Shown here: piece by piece, positions 1 to 7,849 of the stretch | Position numbering within the stretch: the stretch's first letter is position 1 | Layout: every line of letters begins with the position of its first letter | NCBI GenBank assembly: GCA_012974315.1 | Contig: JAAXQI010000033.1 | Coordinates: forward strand, 1 to 34,186 | Source of the DNA: Desulfobacterales bacterium | Lineage (GTDB): Bacteria > Desulfobacterota > Desulfobulbia > Desulfobulbales > BM004 | Length of the DNA: 34,186 nucleotides | Direction: 5' to 3' | Position numbers and translations under genes: made by a program | The notes under the pieces: generated by a model | What the model saw: only the letters and a program-made list of their open reading frames with translations | Database searches by the model: none | Told to the model about the DNA's origin: nothing

Positions 1-93
1 GACTTATAGTATAAAATCGACCAAAAAGTTTCATTTTGCCCCCCAATTGGGACATTTCAACTTACTAAATTTTTACTTAGGAGAATTTGACTT

Positions 94-1257
94 ATGTCAG
101 GATATCTTTTTACATCGGAGTCCGTTTCAGAAGGGCATCCGGATAAAGTTGCCGACCAGATCTCAGATGCCATACTGGATTCAATCCTGGAACAGGACAC
201 ACAAGCAAGAGTGGCCTGTGAAACAATGGTTACAACCGGCATGGCCATTATTGCTGGAGAAATAACCACTTCCGCCTGGGTGGATATGCCAAGTATCGTC
301 AGAGATACAATTAAGGAAATTGGCTACAATTCTTCAGAAATGGGTTTTGACTCCCAATCCTGCGCCGTGCTCACATCAATAGATAAGCAGTCGCCGGATA
401 TTGCCGTTGGCGTAAATGAAGGGTCGGGGCTTGATCTTGACCAGGGTGCTGGCGACCAGGGGTTGATGTTCGGCTATGCCTCATCTGAGACCAAGGTTCT
501 GATGCCCATGCCCATAACCTATGCCCACAGACTCATGAAGCGCCAGGCTGAAGTCCGCAAGGCAGGGTTGTTGCCATGGCTGCGTCCGGATGCAAAGAGT
601 CAGGTTACAATTGAATATTTAGACGGTAAGCCAAAAAGGGTTGAAGCAATTGTCATTTCCACCCAGCACAACCCGGATGTCAACTATAAAGACCTGAAAG
701 AAGGCGTCATGGAAGAGATCATAAAACCGATCATACCCGGCGACATGGTTGACAAGGATACAAAATACTTTATCAACCCGACCGGCCGTTTTGTTATCGG
801 TGGACCTGTTGGCGACTGCGGTGTTACCGGACGCAAAATAATAGTAGATACCTACGGCGGCATGGGCTCACACGGTGGCGGCGCCTTTTCCGGTAAAGAT
901 CCAAGCAAGGTGGACCGTTCTTCATCCTATATGGGAAGGTATGTAGCCAAAAATATTGTGGCGGCGGGCATTGCCACTGAGGTTGAGGTGCAGATTGCCT
1001 ATGCTATCGGTATTTCAAACCCGGTATCCATTAATGTTAATTCTTTCGGAACCGGAAAAATAGAAGACAATAAAATCAAAGAATTGATCTATGAACATTT
1101 TGACCTGAGGCCTAAAGCTATTATTCAACACCTTGATCTTCTCAGGCCTATATACAAAAAAACTGCCGCCTATGGCCATTTTGGCAGGGAGCGGGCGGAA
1201 TTCACCTGGGAAAATACTGATAAGGCCGACGAATTGAAAAGCGCCGCTGGAATCTAG
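94..1257 (+). CDS. metK: S-adenosylmethionine synthetase
   Basis: Makes S-adenosylmethionine from methionine and ATP in the cytoplasm. The 387-aa length is normal for the family. The N-terminal ATP-site motif GHPDKVADQ starts at residue 14, the GAGDQG loop is at 118-123 and the glycine-rich GGGAFSGKD signature is at 261-269. The ATG is preceded by an AGGAG ribosome site at about 80-84. It is followed after 54 nt by ahcY on the same strand, so the supply of SAM and the removal of its product S-adenosylhomocysteine are probably co-transcribed. Only 93 bases of upstream sequence are visible, and I see no SAM riboswitch in them. Identity is seen directly in the motifs; co-transcription is inference. 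Confidence 0.98.
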   Translation: MSGYLFTSESVSEGHPDKVADQISDAILDSILEQDTQARVACETMVTTGMAIIAGEITTSAWVDMPSIVRDTIKEIGYNSSEMGFDSQSCAVLTSIDKQSPDIAVGVNEGSGLDLDQGAGDQGLMFGYASSETKVLMPMPITYAHRLMKRQAEVRKAGLLPWLRPDAKSQVTIEYLDGKPKRVEAIVISTQHNPDVNYKDLKEGVMEEIIKPIIPGDMVDKDTKYFINPTGRFVIGGPVGDCGVTGRKIIVDTYGGMGSHGGGAFSGKDPSKVDRSSSYMGRYVAKNIVAAGIATEVEVQIAYAIGISNPVSINVNSFGTGKIEDNKIKELIYEHFDLRPKAIIQHLDLLRPIYKKTAAYGHFGRERAEFTWENTDKADELKSAAGI

Positions 1258-1311
1258 TTTTACTATTGAGCAGTAGAGACTACTTGAAACACAAAGGAGC
1301 ATGGAATCACC

Positions 1312-2619
1312 ATGAGCAAAGATATGAATGATAACGCCGATTTTAAAGTTGCAGATATAAACCTGGCAGATTGGGGCAGAAAAGAAACTAATATTGCCGA
1401 AACAGAGATGCCGGGGTTAATGGCAATCCGGAGTAAATATAGCGCCCAGAAACCTCTTAAAGGCGCCAGAATTGCCGGCTGCCTGCATATGACCATCCAA
1501 ACAGCCGTGCTTATGGAAACCCTCATAGAGCTGGGCGCAGAAATCCGCTGGTCATCCTGTAATATTTTTTCCACCCAGGATCACGCAGCTGCGGCCATGG
1601 CTGCGGCCAATATCCCGACCTTTGCCTGGAAAGGGGAGAATGAAGAAGAATTCTGGTGGTGTATTGAGCAGACAATTTTCGGACCTGACGACTGGCGGCC
1701 TAACATGCTGCTGGATGATGGCGGCGATCTGACCGTGATAATGCATGAGAAGTACCCGGAGCTGATGAAAGATGTCCGTGGCATAAGCGAGGAGACAACG
1801 ACCGGTGTACATCGACTCAATGAAATGATGCAGAAGGGCACCCTGCTTGCACCAGCCTTTAATGTCAATGACTCAGTGACAAAATCAAAATTTGACAATC
1901 TCTACGGCTGCAGGGAGTCCCTGATAGACGGCATTAAACGGGCTACCGATGTTATGATTGCCGGAAAGATAGCAGTTGTCTGCGGCTACGGTGATGTTGG
2001 CAAGGGATGCGCCCAGGCCCTGCGCGGCATGGGGGCAACGGTATTGGTCACCGAAATTGATCCTATCTGCGCCCTGCAGGCTGCCATGGAAGGCTACAGA
2101 GTTGTGACCATGGATGAGGCTGCGCCAGTGGGCAATATTTTTGTTACATGCACCGGCAATTTGAGGGTAATAAACAGGAAACACATGGAACAGATGCCCG
2201 ACCAGGCCATTGTCTGCAACATTGGCCATTTTGATTCCGAAATTGATATCGCCTCCATCCGTGATCTTCCCTGGGAAAATATCAAACCCCAGGTTGACCA
2301 TGTCATCTTCCCGGATAACAAACGAATAATTGTCCTGGCCGAAGGGCGGTTGGTAAATCTTGGCTGTGCCACCGGACATCCAAGCTTTGTTATGAGTAAC
2401 TCCTTTTCCAATCAGGTCCTGGCCCAGATAGAGCTCTGGCTGGATCAGGGCAAATATGAGAACAAGGTATACTTTCTGCCAAAACATCTCGACGAGATGG
2501 TTGCCAGACTGCACCTTGAAAAAATCGGGGCCAATCTTACTACCTTAAGCACAGAGCAGGCCGACTATCTCGGTATCAAAACGGAAGGCCCCTACAAACC
2601 TGAATATTACCGTTATTAA
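1312..2619 (+). CDS. ahcY: adenosylhomocysteinase
   Basis: Hydrolyses S-adenosylhomocysteine to adenosine and homocysteine, relieving product inhibition of methyltransferases. The 435-aa protein has the N-terminal substrate region (HMTIQTAVL near 59-67, CNIFSTQDHAAAA near 83-95), the NAD-binding loop GYGDVGKG at 225-232 and the later VCNIGHFDSEID signature. It lies 54 nt after metK. An AAGGAG element at 1294-1299 sits 12 nt before the ATG, which is rather far. A tiny out-of-use reading frame (ATG at 1301, five codons including its stop) ends in the ATGA that contains the ahcY start, so translational coupling is possible, but this is inference. The product call is secure. Confidence 0.98.
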   Translation: MSKDMNDNADFKVADINLADWGRKETNIAETEMPGLMAIRSKYSAQKPLKGARIAGCLHMTIQTAVLMETLIELGAEIRWSSCNIFSTQDHAAAAMAAANIPTFAWKGENEEEFWWCIEQTIFGPDDWRPNMLLDDGGDLTVIMHEKYPELMKDVRGISEETTTGVHRLNEMMQKGTLLAPAFNVNDSVTKSKFDNLYGCRESLIDGIKRATDVMIAGKIAVVCGYGDVGKGCAQALRGMGATVLVTEIDPICALQAAMEGYRVVTMDEAAPVGNIFVTCTGNLRVINRKHMEQMPDQAIVCNIGHFDSEIDIASIRDLPWENIKPQVDHVIFPDNKRIIVLAEGRLVNLGCATGHPSFVMSNSFSNQVLAQIELWLDQGKYENKVYFLPKHLDEMVARLHLEKIGANLTTLSTEQADYLGIKTEGPYKPEYYRY

Positions 2620-2661
2620 AACGAGGGTTCAGGTTCCATTCAATAATCTCCAAAGCATATA

Positions 2662-2697
2662 CCAGGAAGCCTGTTTAATTTGCAGCAGGCTTCCTGG
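2662..2697 (+). terminator. perfect 12-bp inverted repeat after ahcY (terminator-like or regulatory hairpin)
   Basis: CCAGGAAGCCTG (2662-2673) pairs perfectly with CAGGCTTCCTGG (2686-2697) around a 12-nt loop, giving a strong hairpin. It is not followed by a T-run on the plus strand; the next bases are CTGAAAAAGGGG, which form the ribosome site of the gene at 2714. It may be a weak or factor-assisted terminator, an mRNA-stability element, or a structure that controls access to that ribosome site. The hairpin is seen; the role is open. Confidence 0.5.
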
Positions 2698-2713
2698 CTG
2701 AAAAAGGGGTGCC

Positions 2714-3889
2714 ATGCATTTTCAATTTCTCCTCTCTGGCCCCCATGGCGATATAGAGCTTTCTCCAGAAGACCTGGATCAGCCATTTCTCATCAGTCCT
2801 GAAGAGCAACACCCCTTTCTCACACTGGCAGACTATTTTGGGGCCCTGCAAAATTTCATACTGTTCAATAATGGAAACGCTCTCTGTTCAGCATTGAAAA
2901 AACAGGGCCTGCAGGCTGACCTGACCCTTCCCGACATCTCCGGAGTTATCATCCGTTCCGAAAAGCATGGAGCATTTTATCATATTGCCAGTGTTGAAAT
3001 TATCGGGACCGGGGAAAATGTCACATTTGCCAACAGCAAATTTGCTATCACCACGGCATTATCAGAATCTGCCAGGACATCACTTGACGAAGAATATTTT
3101 ATTTTTCAGCAACTTTCTGAAATCACGCCGGATTTCATTCCAAAAATGTATTGCAAAGAATCAATCTCCTGGACTACAGACTTTGGTTCTGAAGAGTTTC
3201 TCATGGTATTGGGGGAGTGGCTTGACGGCTATCACGAATGGCACGCAAGCGATGATCCTGAGTCAGGGAATCGTAAAATTCATCTCTGGGATTATGAAAA
3301 CGGCTACCGCTTTCTTTCGGACACAGAAAGCTACGAACTCCTGCTCCAGGCTGCCTCCATCCTGACATATTATTATGACCCGGGATCCTTCTGCCAGATC
3401 TATCCCTGGCACCATGGTGCCGGGGACTTTGTGGTCAAAGCTGATTCTAATGCAATCTCGGTGAAACTTATCACTGCCAGGCAGTATGAACCCCTTGTCC
3501 AGTTTGACGGGGAAGAAGAGGCCGACCGGTTGGTTGCGACAATTCATTTCCTGCTCAACCTTGCCCTCAGAATGCGACTGGACAGAATCGATGGAGTCGG
3601 GCAACCTGCATGGCTTGGGGCTTTTGCCGTCCATGCAGCAGTTGAAGGTTTCTTTACCGTGCTTGCTGCCACCCAGGTTAAAAACAAACTAACAAGAGGG
3701 CCTGCGGCAGAATTCCTGGAGATCATGCAATCATTTGATGCCGGGGAAATATCCGACATGTACACATCTCTGCTGGAAATTTATGCTGAGGAAGATCAGG
3801 ATGATTTTCGCCTGATCCAGGCTGAGCTTGCTGATCATGTCGCAGAACTGCATGAGACACTGCAGAGTTTTTCTTTGGGCAACCCTTAA
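2714..3889 (+). CDS. hypothetical protein, possibly of kinase-like fold
   Basis: I do not recognise this 391-aa protein as a named family. It has no signal peptide or membrane segment and is acidic. A conserved-looking core includes GEWLDGYHEWH (167-177), then a histidine- and aromatic-rich stretch ending in PWHHGAGDFVVK (231-242). The H-x-x-A-G-D-F pattern resembles the catalytic-loop and metal-binding histidine/aspartate motifs of aminoglycoside-phosphotransferase or protein-kinase-like folds, and the preceding helix with DEEYFIFQQL (125-134) could be the glutamate-bearing helix. That fold is inference only. The ATG has an AAGGGG ribosome site a few bases upstream. It follows ahcY by 94 nt with a strong hairpin between, and its 3' end is 6 nt from the convergent birA. 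Confidence 0.85.
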   Translation: MHFQFLLSGPHGDIELSPEDLDQPFLISPEEQHPFLTLADYFGALQNFILFNNGNALCSALKKQGLQADLTLPDISGVIIRSEKHGAFYHIASVEIIGTGENVTFANSKFAITTALSESARTSLDEEYFIFQQLSEITPDFIPKMYCKESISWTTDFGSEEFLMVLGEWLDGYHEWHASDDPESGNRKIHLWDYENGYRFLSDTESYELLLQAASILTYYYDPGSFCQIYPWHHGAGDFVVKADSNAISVKLITARQYEPLVQFDGEEEADRLVATIHFLLNLALRMRLDRIDGVGQPAWLGAFAVHAAVEGFFTVLAATQVKNKLTRGPAAEFLEIMQSFDAGEISDMYTSLLEIYAEEDQDDFRLIQAELADHVAELHETLQSFSLGNP

Positions 3890-3895
3890 AGAGAG

Positions 3896-4666
3896 TTATT
3901 CTGGAATTTTTCCAACAAGATTTACATCGCCTGATAAAACGGTATGGATAGTACCTGCCTCGTCCCTGATACGTAAAACCCCATCAGCGTCGGGTCCCAG
4001 GGAAACACCTGTTACCAGCTTGCTCTGGGGTGTCACCCAGGTAAGGATTTTGCCCTGAATTGCATCACGCTGCAGCCATTCCGTAAGAATTACCGGAAAA
4101 TCTCCTTTTTCCAGACGCTGCACCTCTTTCTCAACTGCAGCGACACATGTTTCTAACAGTATTTCGGATGGAATTTGCCTGACAGCATGGAGGGACAATG
4201 CCGTTGCACGTTCCTCAATGTCAGCCGGGTATCCACCTTCCGGATGAACGAGGTTCAAACCAACACCAACAACTACCAAAGTAGAAGGACTGGAATCCGA
4301 ACCTGCAACAGACTCAGTCTCGGTCAGGATACCGCCGAATTTTCGTCCACCCAACAGAAGGTCATTGGGCCATTTAATTTCCGGGGAAAGAGAATACGCT
4401 GCTTCCACAGCTTTGCAGAGTGCCAAACCTGCGGCAAGGGTAACTTTGGGCAGGTTTTCCGGGGCGAGTCTTGGCCTCAGGACAATGGAGAAATAAAGAC
4501 CCATTCCAGGCAATGACAGCCAGGAACGATTTAACCTTCCCCGGCCGCCGGTTTGAGCAGCAGCCACAACAACAGTCCCAGAGACTGCTCCCTTTTTCCC
4601 GAGCTCAAGTGCTATGGAATTTGTTGATTCTGTAACATCAAGCCTGATTATTTCCCGTGCATTCAC
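3896..4666 (-). CDS. birA: biotin--[acetyl-CoA-carboxylase] ligase
   Basis: Activates biotin with ATP and attaches it to the lysine of biotin carboxyl carrier proteins. The 256-aa protein has the ligase core: TESTNSIA near 12-19, the biotinyl-AMP loop GGRGRLNRSW near 40-49, KWPNDLLLGGRKFGGILTE near 98-116 and GVGLNL. The usual small C-terminal domain (GVSLGPDADGVLRI) is also present. There is no N-terminal helix-turn-helix, so it is a monofunctional ligase and not a repressor. It is on the same strand as dsrABD and downstream of it, but a strong terminator at 4720-4759 separates them, so it is probably transcribed on its own. In many sulfate reducers the position after dsrD holds dsrN; that is not the case here. 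Confidence 0.95.
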   Translation of the reverse strand: MNAREIIRLDVTESTNSIALELGKKGAVSGTVVVAAAQTGGRGRLNRSWLSLPGMGLYFSIVLRPRLAPENLPKVTLAAGLALCKAVEAAYSLSPEIKWPNDLLLGGRKFGGILTETESVAGSDSSPSTLVVVGVGLNLVHPEGGYPADIEERATALSLHAVRQIPSEILLETCVAAVEKEVQRLEKGDFPVILTEWLQRDAIQGKILTWVTPQSKLVTGVSLGPDADGVLRIRDEAGTIHTVLSGDVNLVGKIPE

Positions 4667-4719
4667 GTTAGCGCATCAACCTCATATTTATATTCCAGCC
4701 AAACATCTGAAAAATCCTG

Positions 4720-4759
4720 AAAAAAAAAGACAGGAGCATAATACTGCCCCTGTCTTTTT
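4720..4759 (-). terminator. intrinsic terminator of the dsr operon
   Basis: On the minus strand AAAAAGACAGG is followed, after a 14-nt loop region, by CCTGTCTTTTT and a run of nine T in total (the A-run 4720-4728 on the plus strand). The arms are 4749-4759 and 4724-4734 and pair over 11 bp. This is a textbook Rho-independent terminator, 34 nt after the dsrD stop codon. The left arm also carries T-residues in the other direction, but the convergent gene ends earlier, so the main role is for dsrABD. Confidence 0.9.
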
Positions 4760-4793
4760 ACTTCTTCTTGAAGATATTTAAAAAACTAGCGAA

Positions 4794-5027
4794 TTAAACA
4801 CCAATTTTATCTTCGTCTTTGATACGCTCAGGAAGAGCATACATTGTACTACTGCCGCTGGACCAGAACATAGCCTTTTGTTCTTTCACAAGTTCATTAG
4901 CAGCATTTTTGATCTCGCGAGGCTTTCCATCAACCTTCTTCTGCATATCCTTGAGATACAGTGCCGGTTTTTTTGACGAGCCCAGCAAGGCAAGGATTTG
5001 AGCTTTTAATTCTTCTTTATCAGCCAT
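4794..5027 (-). CDS. dsrD: dissimilatory sulfite reductase-associated protein DsrD
   Basis: A 77-aa winged-helix protein, close to the 78 aa known for DsrD of Desulfovibrio. It begins MADKEELKAQILALLG and has the wing region AMFWSSGSSTMYALPER. Work on the family describes DsrD as an allosteric activator of DsrAB that speeds sulfite reduction. It starts 25 nt after dsrB with a good AAGGAG ribosome site and is the last gene before the terminator. DsrD is a marker of the reductive direction of the Dsr pathway, although some disproportionating organisms also carry it. Identity rests on sequence and position. Confidence 0.96.
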   Translation of the reverse strand: MADKEELKAQILALLGSSKKPALYLKDMQKKVDGKPREIKNAANELVKEQKAMFWSSGSSTMYALPERIKDEDKIGV

Positions 5028-5052
5028 GTTATTGCTCCTTTATTGGGTACAA

Positions 5053-6180
5053 TTATTTTATATGGCTTGTGAACTTGAACTGGGTGGTGGTCCGCCACGT
5101 ATCGTATGCCAGGCGGTAATCATCAATGCTCTTGTCCGTAAACGGAATGTTGCATTTTTCGAAAAATTTCTCCCAGCCAATTCGCTCGGCCCATTCACCA
5201 ACACGCTCATACTTCTTAGCATCTTTGGCATATACTTCAATGATATTCTTGACTGCATCAACAACTTCCGGCCAGCGTGGCGGATTGTTGGGCAGGAACG
5301 GAATAACCATCTTGGAGAACTTTGGCGCGGATCTGGAGTTGGAAATCTTGCCACCAACCAGGATCGCAATGCCATCACCTTCCGGATCAGCCAAAGGCAT
5401 GGAAGGACACATGGTGTAGCAGTTACCGCAGAACATACAGCGGGATTCGTTAACTGTAACACTCTTTACCTCTTCACCTTTGCTGTTAATACCTTTAGCA
5501 GGCTTAATAGCTCCAAGCGGGCAGGCAGCGATTGCCAAAGGCAGCTCGCATACCGAGGTAATCGTATCATGATCGATGAGCGGCGGCTTCCTGTGAACAC
5601 CAAGAATAGCGACGTCGGAGCAATGTACAGCACCGCACATATTCAGGCAGCAGGCAAGGGCAACGCGTACCTGGGCTGGCAGAGTCATGCTGGTAAAGTA
5701 ACCGAACAGCTCATCCATAACCGCCTTAACCACACCTGAAGCATCGGTGGCAGGTGTATGGCAATGAACCCAACCCTGGGTATGGACGACATTGGTTATA
5801 CCGGCACCGGTGCCGCCAACAGGCATCATGCCATGGTTGTTACAGTCATCTACCAAGGCTTGAACCTTGTCAGCACTGTCAACCATGAATTCAACGTTAT
5901 TACGAGTGGTAAAACGCATGATTCCGTCACAGTGTTTATCAGCCATGTCACAGTAATCATAAATCAGTGATGTACTGATAAGGCGCGCGCAAGCGATCCT
6001 GACCGTATAACACTCTGCACCGGTCTCGCTCACATGTTTCAGAACGCCGGGCGCGGTAATCTCATGGTACAGCCATTTGCCATAGTTTTCTTTTATTACC
6101 TGGGGGAAAAATTGCTCATAATGTGGGGGACCGATGTCTGTGATCCTGTCTTCCATCGGTTTGTCTGGATTGTAACCCAT
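5053..6180 (-). CDS. dsrB: dissimilatory sulfite reductase beta subunit
   Basis: The 375-aa beta subunit of the cytoplasmic DsrAB sulfite reductase, which reduces sulfite in concert with DsrC. Cofactor cysteines are in place: C140, C177, C178 and C182 match the siroheme-[4Fe-4S] ligand pattern (same spacing as in Desulfovibrio DsrB). A ferredoxin insertion holds C220 and the cluster C248-x2-C251-x2-C254-x3-C258 followed by proline. The start has a strong AAGGAGG ribosome site. It is separated from dsrA by 76 nt and from dsrD by 25 nt, all on one strand. The structural spacing match is from memory of the known protein; the cysteines themselves are visible. Confidence 0.99.
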   Translation of the reverse strand: MGYNPDKPMEDRITDIGPPHYEQFFPQVIKENYGKWLYHEITAPGVLKHVSETGAECYTVRIACARLISTSLIYDYCDMADKHCDGIMRFTTRNNVEFMVDSADKVQALVDDCNNHGMMPVGGTGAGITNVVHTQGWVHCHTPATDASGVVKAVMDELFGYFTSMTLPAQVRVALACCLNMCGAVHCSDVAILGVHRKPPLIDHDTITSVCELPLAIAACPLGAIKPAKGINSKGEEVKSVTVNESRCMFCGNCYTMCPSMPLADPEGDGIAILVGGKISNSRSAPKFSKMVIPFLPNNPPRWPEVVDAVKNIIEVYAKDAKKYERVGEWAERIGWEKFFEKCNIPFTDKSIDDYRLAYDTWRTTTQFKFTSHIK

Positions 6181-6256
6181 AATATAACCTCCTTAAATAT
6201 CTATATATATTAACAACTTGTTATGTATCTATTGACACTGTCATGCATACAGGTTT

Positions 6257-7537
6257 CTACATGGGGTTTCTTTTCCTGAACTCAGCAAGATCCCGCACAA
6301 ATCCACCAGGAACCTCTTCTGCTTTCCAGAAGACATAAGGATTAGAACGAGGTTCTTTAACATGCTGCGGAATAGGCTCAACTTCCATTACCTGCAGGAA
6401 GGTAGGCAGACCGACACGCTGGATGGATTCACCAATCCTCTCACGGTTTTTGCCTTCTTCCATCCACCAATCCCAGCACTTCTCAATGACGTCCTTGAGC
6501 GCTTCAAAGTCATTCTCAGGGTCCATTTCAATAAAGGGATAAATCATGGTGGCGATCTGGGCACCATCGAGGATCGGAGCCTTGGCGCCGATCAGAATGG
6601 TAGCGCCTTGTACTGCACCTGGACGAAGCGCGCGAGGCATTACGTTGATGCAATGCATGCAGCGTGTACATTCAGCGTTGTCAATCTTCAGTTCATCGCC
6701 TTCCATCCACATACAACCGGTGGGGCAGAGATCGATAACTTCAGTCTGGATATCAAATGCACCCCAGTCACGGCCTGAATAGGAGCCACCGTTTGCTGGG
6801 AATTCATTGTTCAGATATCCTTTAACAGCCGCCTGATCCATGCGGATGTCATCTTTCCAGTTACCGATAACAGCCATGTCGGAACGGGCGATGGCAGCAA
6901 CACAGTCGTTGGGGCAGCCGGAAAATTTAATTTTAAACTTATAGGGGAAAGCAGGACGATGAACCTCATCCTGATAGGTCATGGTGATATCATGGCAGGC
7001 AGCCTGGGTGTCATAGCAGCTCCACTCGCAGCGGGCTTTACCAAGACAGCAGGAAGGGGTACGCAAGTTACCACCGGAGCCGCCGAGGTCAACACCAACA
7101 TCATGGGTTAACTCATAGAAAATTTCTTCCAGTTCATGGGTGAATGTTCCCAGGAGAACCATGTCACCGGTGGAACCGTGCATATTGGTCATACCGGAAC
7201 CGCGCCTATCCCAAATTTCCATGATCTGGCGCAAAATTTTAGAGCTGTAGAATTTACTTGAGGGCTGGTTAACTCGAACGGTATGGAAATGGGCAACACC
7301 GGGGAACTGTTTAGCAACGTCAGAATAACGGCCAACAATTCCACCACCATATCCGAAAACACCGACGATACCGCCATGTTTCCAATGGGTGATCTTGTCC
7401 TTGTAGGAAAGTTCAAGCTGTCCGAGAATGTCCCAGCAGGCTTCATTTTTTTCAGCCTGCCTTTTAATGTCTGTGACAAAACTCGGCCAAGGACCACTTT
7501 CCAACTGATCCAACATAGGCGTATCATGCTTTGGCAT
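6257..7537 (-). CDS. dsrA: dissimilatory sulfite reductase alpha subunit
   Basis: The 426-aa alpha subunit of DsrAB. Siroheme-cluster ligands C164, C170, C208 and C212 keep exactly the spacing (6, 38, 4) of the well-studied Desulfovibrio enzyme, and the ferredoxin domain keeps C271, C290, C293 and C296. All ligands needed for both clusters are therefore present. The ATG is preceded by AAGGAGG with an 8-nt spacer. It is the first gene of the dsrABD operon, with its own promoter and a leader of about 150 nt. Absence of rhodanese-like or oxidative-type dsr genes nearby and presence of dsrD point to the reductive type. DsrC, DsrMKJOP, Sat and Apr genes are not in this window. Confidence 0.99.
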   Translation of the reverse strand: MPKHDTPMLDQLESGPWPSFVTDIKRQAEKNEACWDILGQLELSYKDKITHWKHGGIVGVFGYGGGIVGRYSDVAKQFPGVAHFHTVRVNQPSSKFYSSKILRQIMEIWDRRGSGMTNMHGSTGDMVLLGTFTHELEEIFYELTHDVGVDLGGSGGNLRTPSCCLGKARCEWSCYDTQAACHDITMTYQDEVHRPAFPYKFKIKFSGCPNDCVAAIARSDMAVIGNWKDDIRMDQAAVKGYLNNEFPANGGSYSGRDWGAFDIQTEVIDLCPTGCMWMEGDELKIDNAECTRCMHCINVMPRALRPGAVQGATILIGAKAPILDGAQIATMIYPFIEMDPENDFEALKDVIEKCWDWWMEEGKNRERIGESIQRVGLPTFLQVMEVEPIPQHVKEPRSNPYVFWKAEEVPGGFVRDLAEFRKRNPM

Positions 7538-7573
7538 CTTTGTTTCCTCCTTAACGGTCTATTGTTCTTAAAC

Positions 7574-7603
7574 AACCTTAAAATTAAGGTTAGCCTTTAA
7601 CCT
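7574..7603 (-). promoter_or_regulatory. overlapping inverted repeats in the dsrA leader
   Basis: Three segments in the transcribed leader are mutually complementary. In RNA order they are AGGUUA (7603-7598), UAACCUUAA (centre, 7592-7584 side) and a final AAGGUU (7579-7574). The middle segment can pair with either flank: AGGTTA/TAACCT with a 5-nt loop, or AACCTTAA/TTAAGGTT with only 2 nt between. As DNA the second repeat (7574-7591) is an 18-bp near-palindrome that could be an operator. It sits about 20 to 50 nt before the dsrA ribosome site. Confidence 0.45.
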
Positions 7604-7697
7604 CCCGTAACCAATCATTTTTTCTTGCAAGTGCATCTTATAAAACAGATTCAATTCCTGATCAAAAACGATTGAATACTCATTCATTAAATGACCG

Positions 7698-7726
7698 AAC
7701 ATATCGCCCAGTCAGAGCTTTGTCAA
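7698..7726 (-). promoter_or_regulatory. sigma70-type promoter of dsrABD
   Basis: On the minus strand a perfect -35 box TTGACA (7726-7721) is followed by exactly 17 bp and a -10 box TATGTT (7703-7698). The sequence upstream of the -35 is very rich in A and T (runs of A and T at 7727-7765), like an UP element. Transcription would start near 7691, giving a leader of about 154 nt. Boxes are seen directly; use in vivo is inference. Confidence 0.7.
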
Positions 7727-7849
7727 CAAAAAATAAAAAGAAATACATGCATTAATTTTTTTTGTTCAAACCCTGACAGTTGTATCCCCTTGCTGCCTCC
7801 TTAGCGGATGAGCAATCGGGGCTAATTTGTACTATTTACAGGCAGATAA

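Larger units (their letters stand above)
7538..7849. other. 312-bp intergenic region between dsrA and the RND permease gene
   Basis: This is the only gap above 300 bp. On the minus strand it holds, in order towards dsrA, an AT-rich stretch, the promoter at 7726-7698, a leader with overlapping inverted repeats (7603-7574) and the dsrA ribosome site (7552-7546). No open frame of note and no terminator were seen just after the RND permease stop at 7850, so some read-through from the efflux genes into dsr cannot be excluded. Confidence 0.8.

Noticed and set aside
1..93. SAM riboswitch before metK
   Set aside because: Only 93 bases are visible and they show no SAM-riboswitch core or terminator; absence beyond the window edge cannot be judged.
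1885..2514. 209-codon minus-strand frame inside ahcY
   Set aside because: Shadow of ahcY; the real product is certain from its motifs.
5026..5739. 237-codon frame on the plus strand inside dsrB
   Set aside because: It is fully antisense to dsrB, which has all cofactor motifs; the product has no recognisable features.
6213..6243. Small palindromes AACAA-c-TTGTT and TGACA-c-TGTCA between dsrA and dsrB
   Set aside because: The arms are only five bases with a 1-nt centre in AT-rich DNA; not enough to claim an operator or hairpin.
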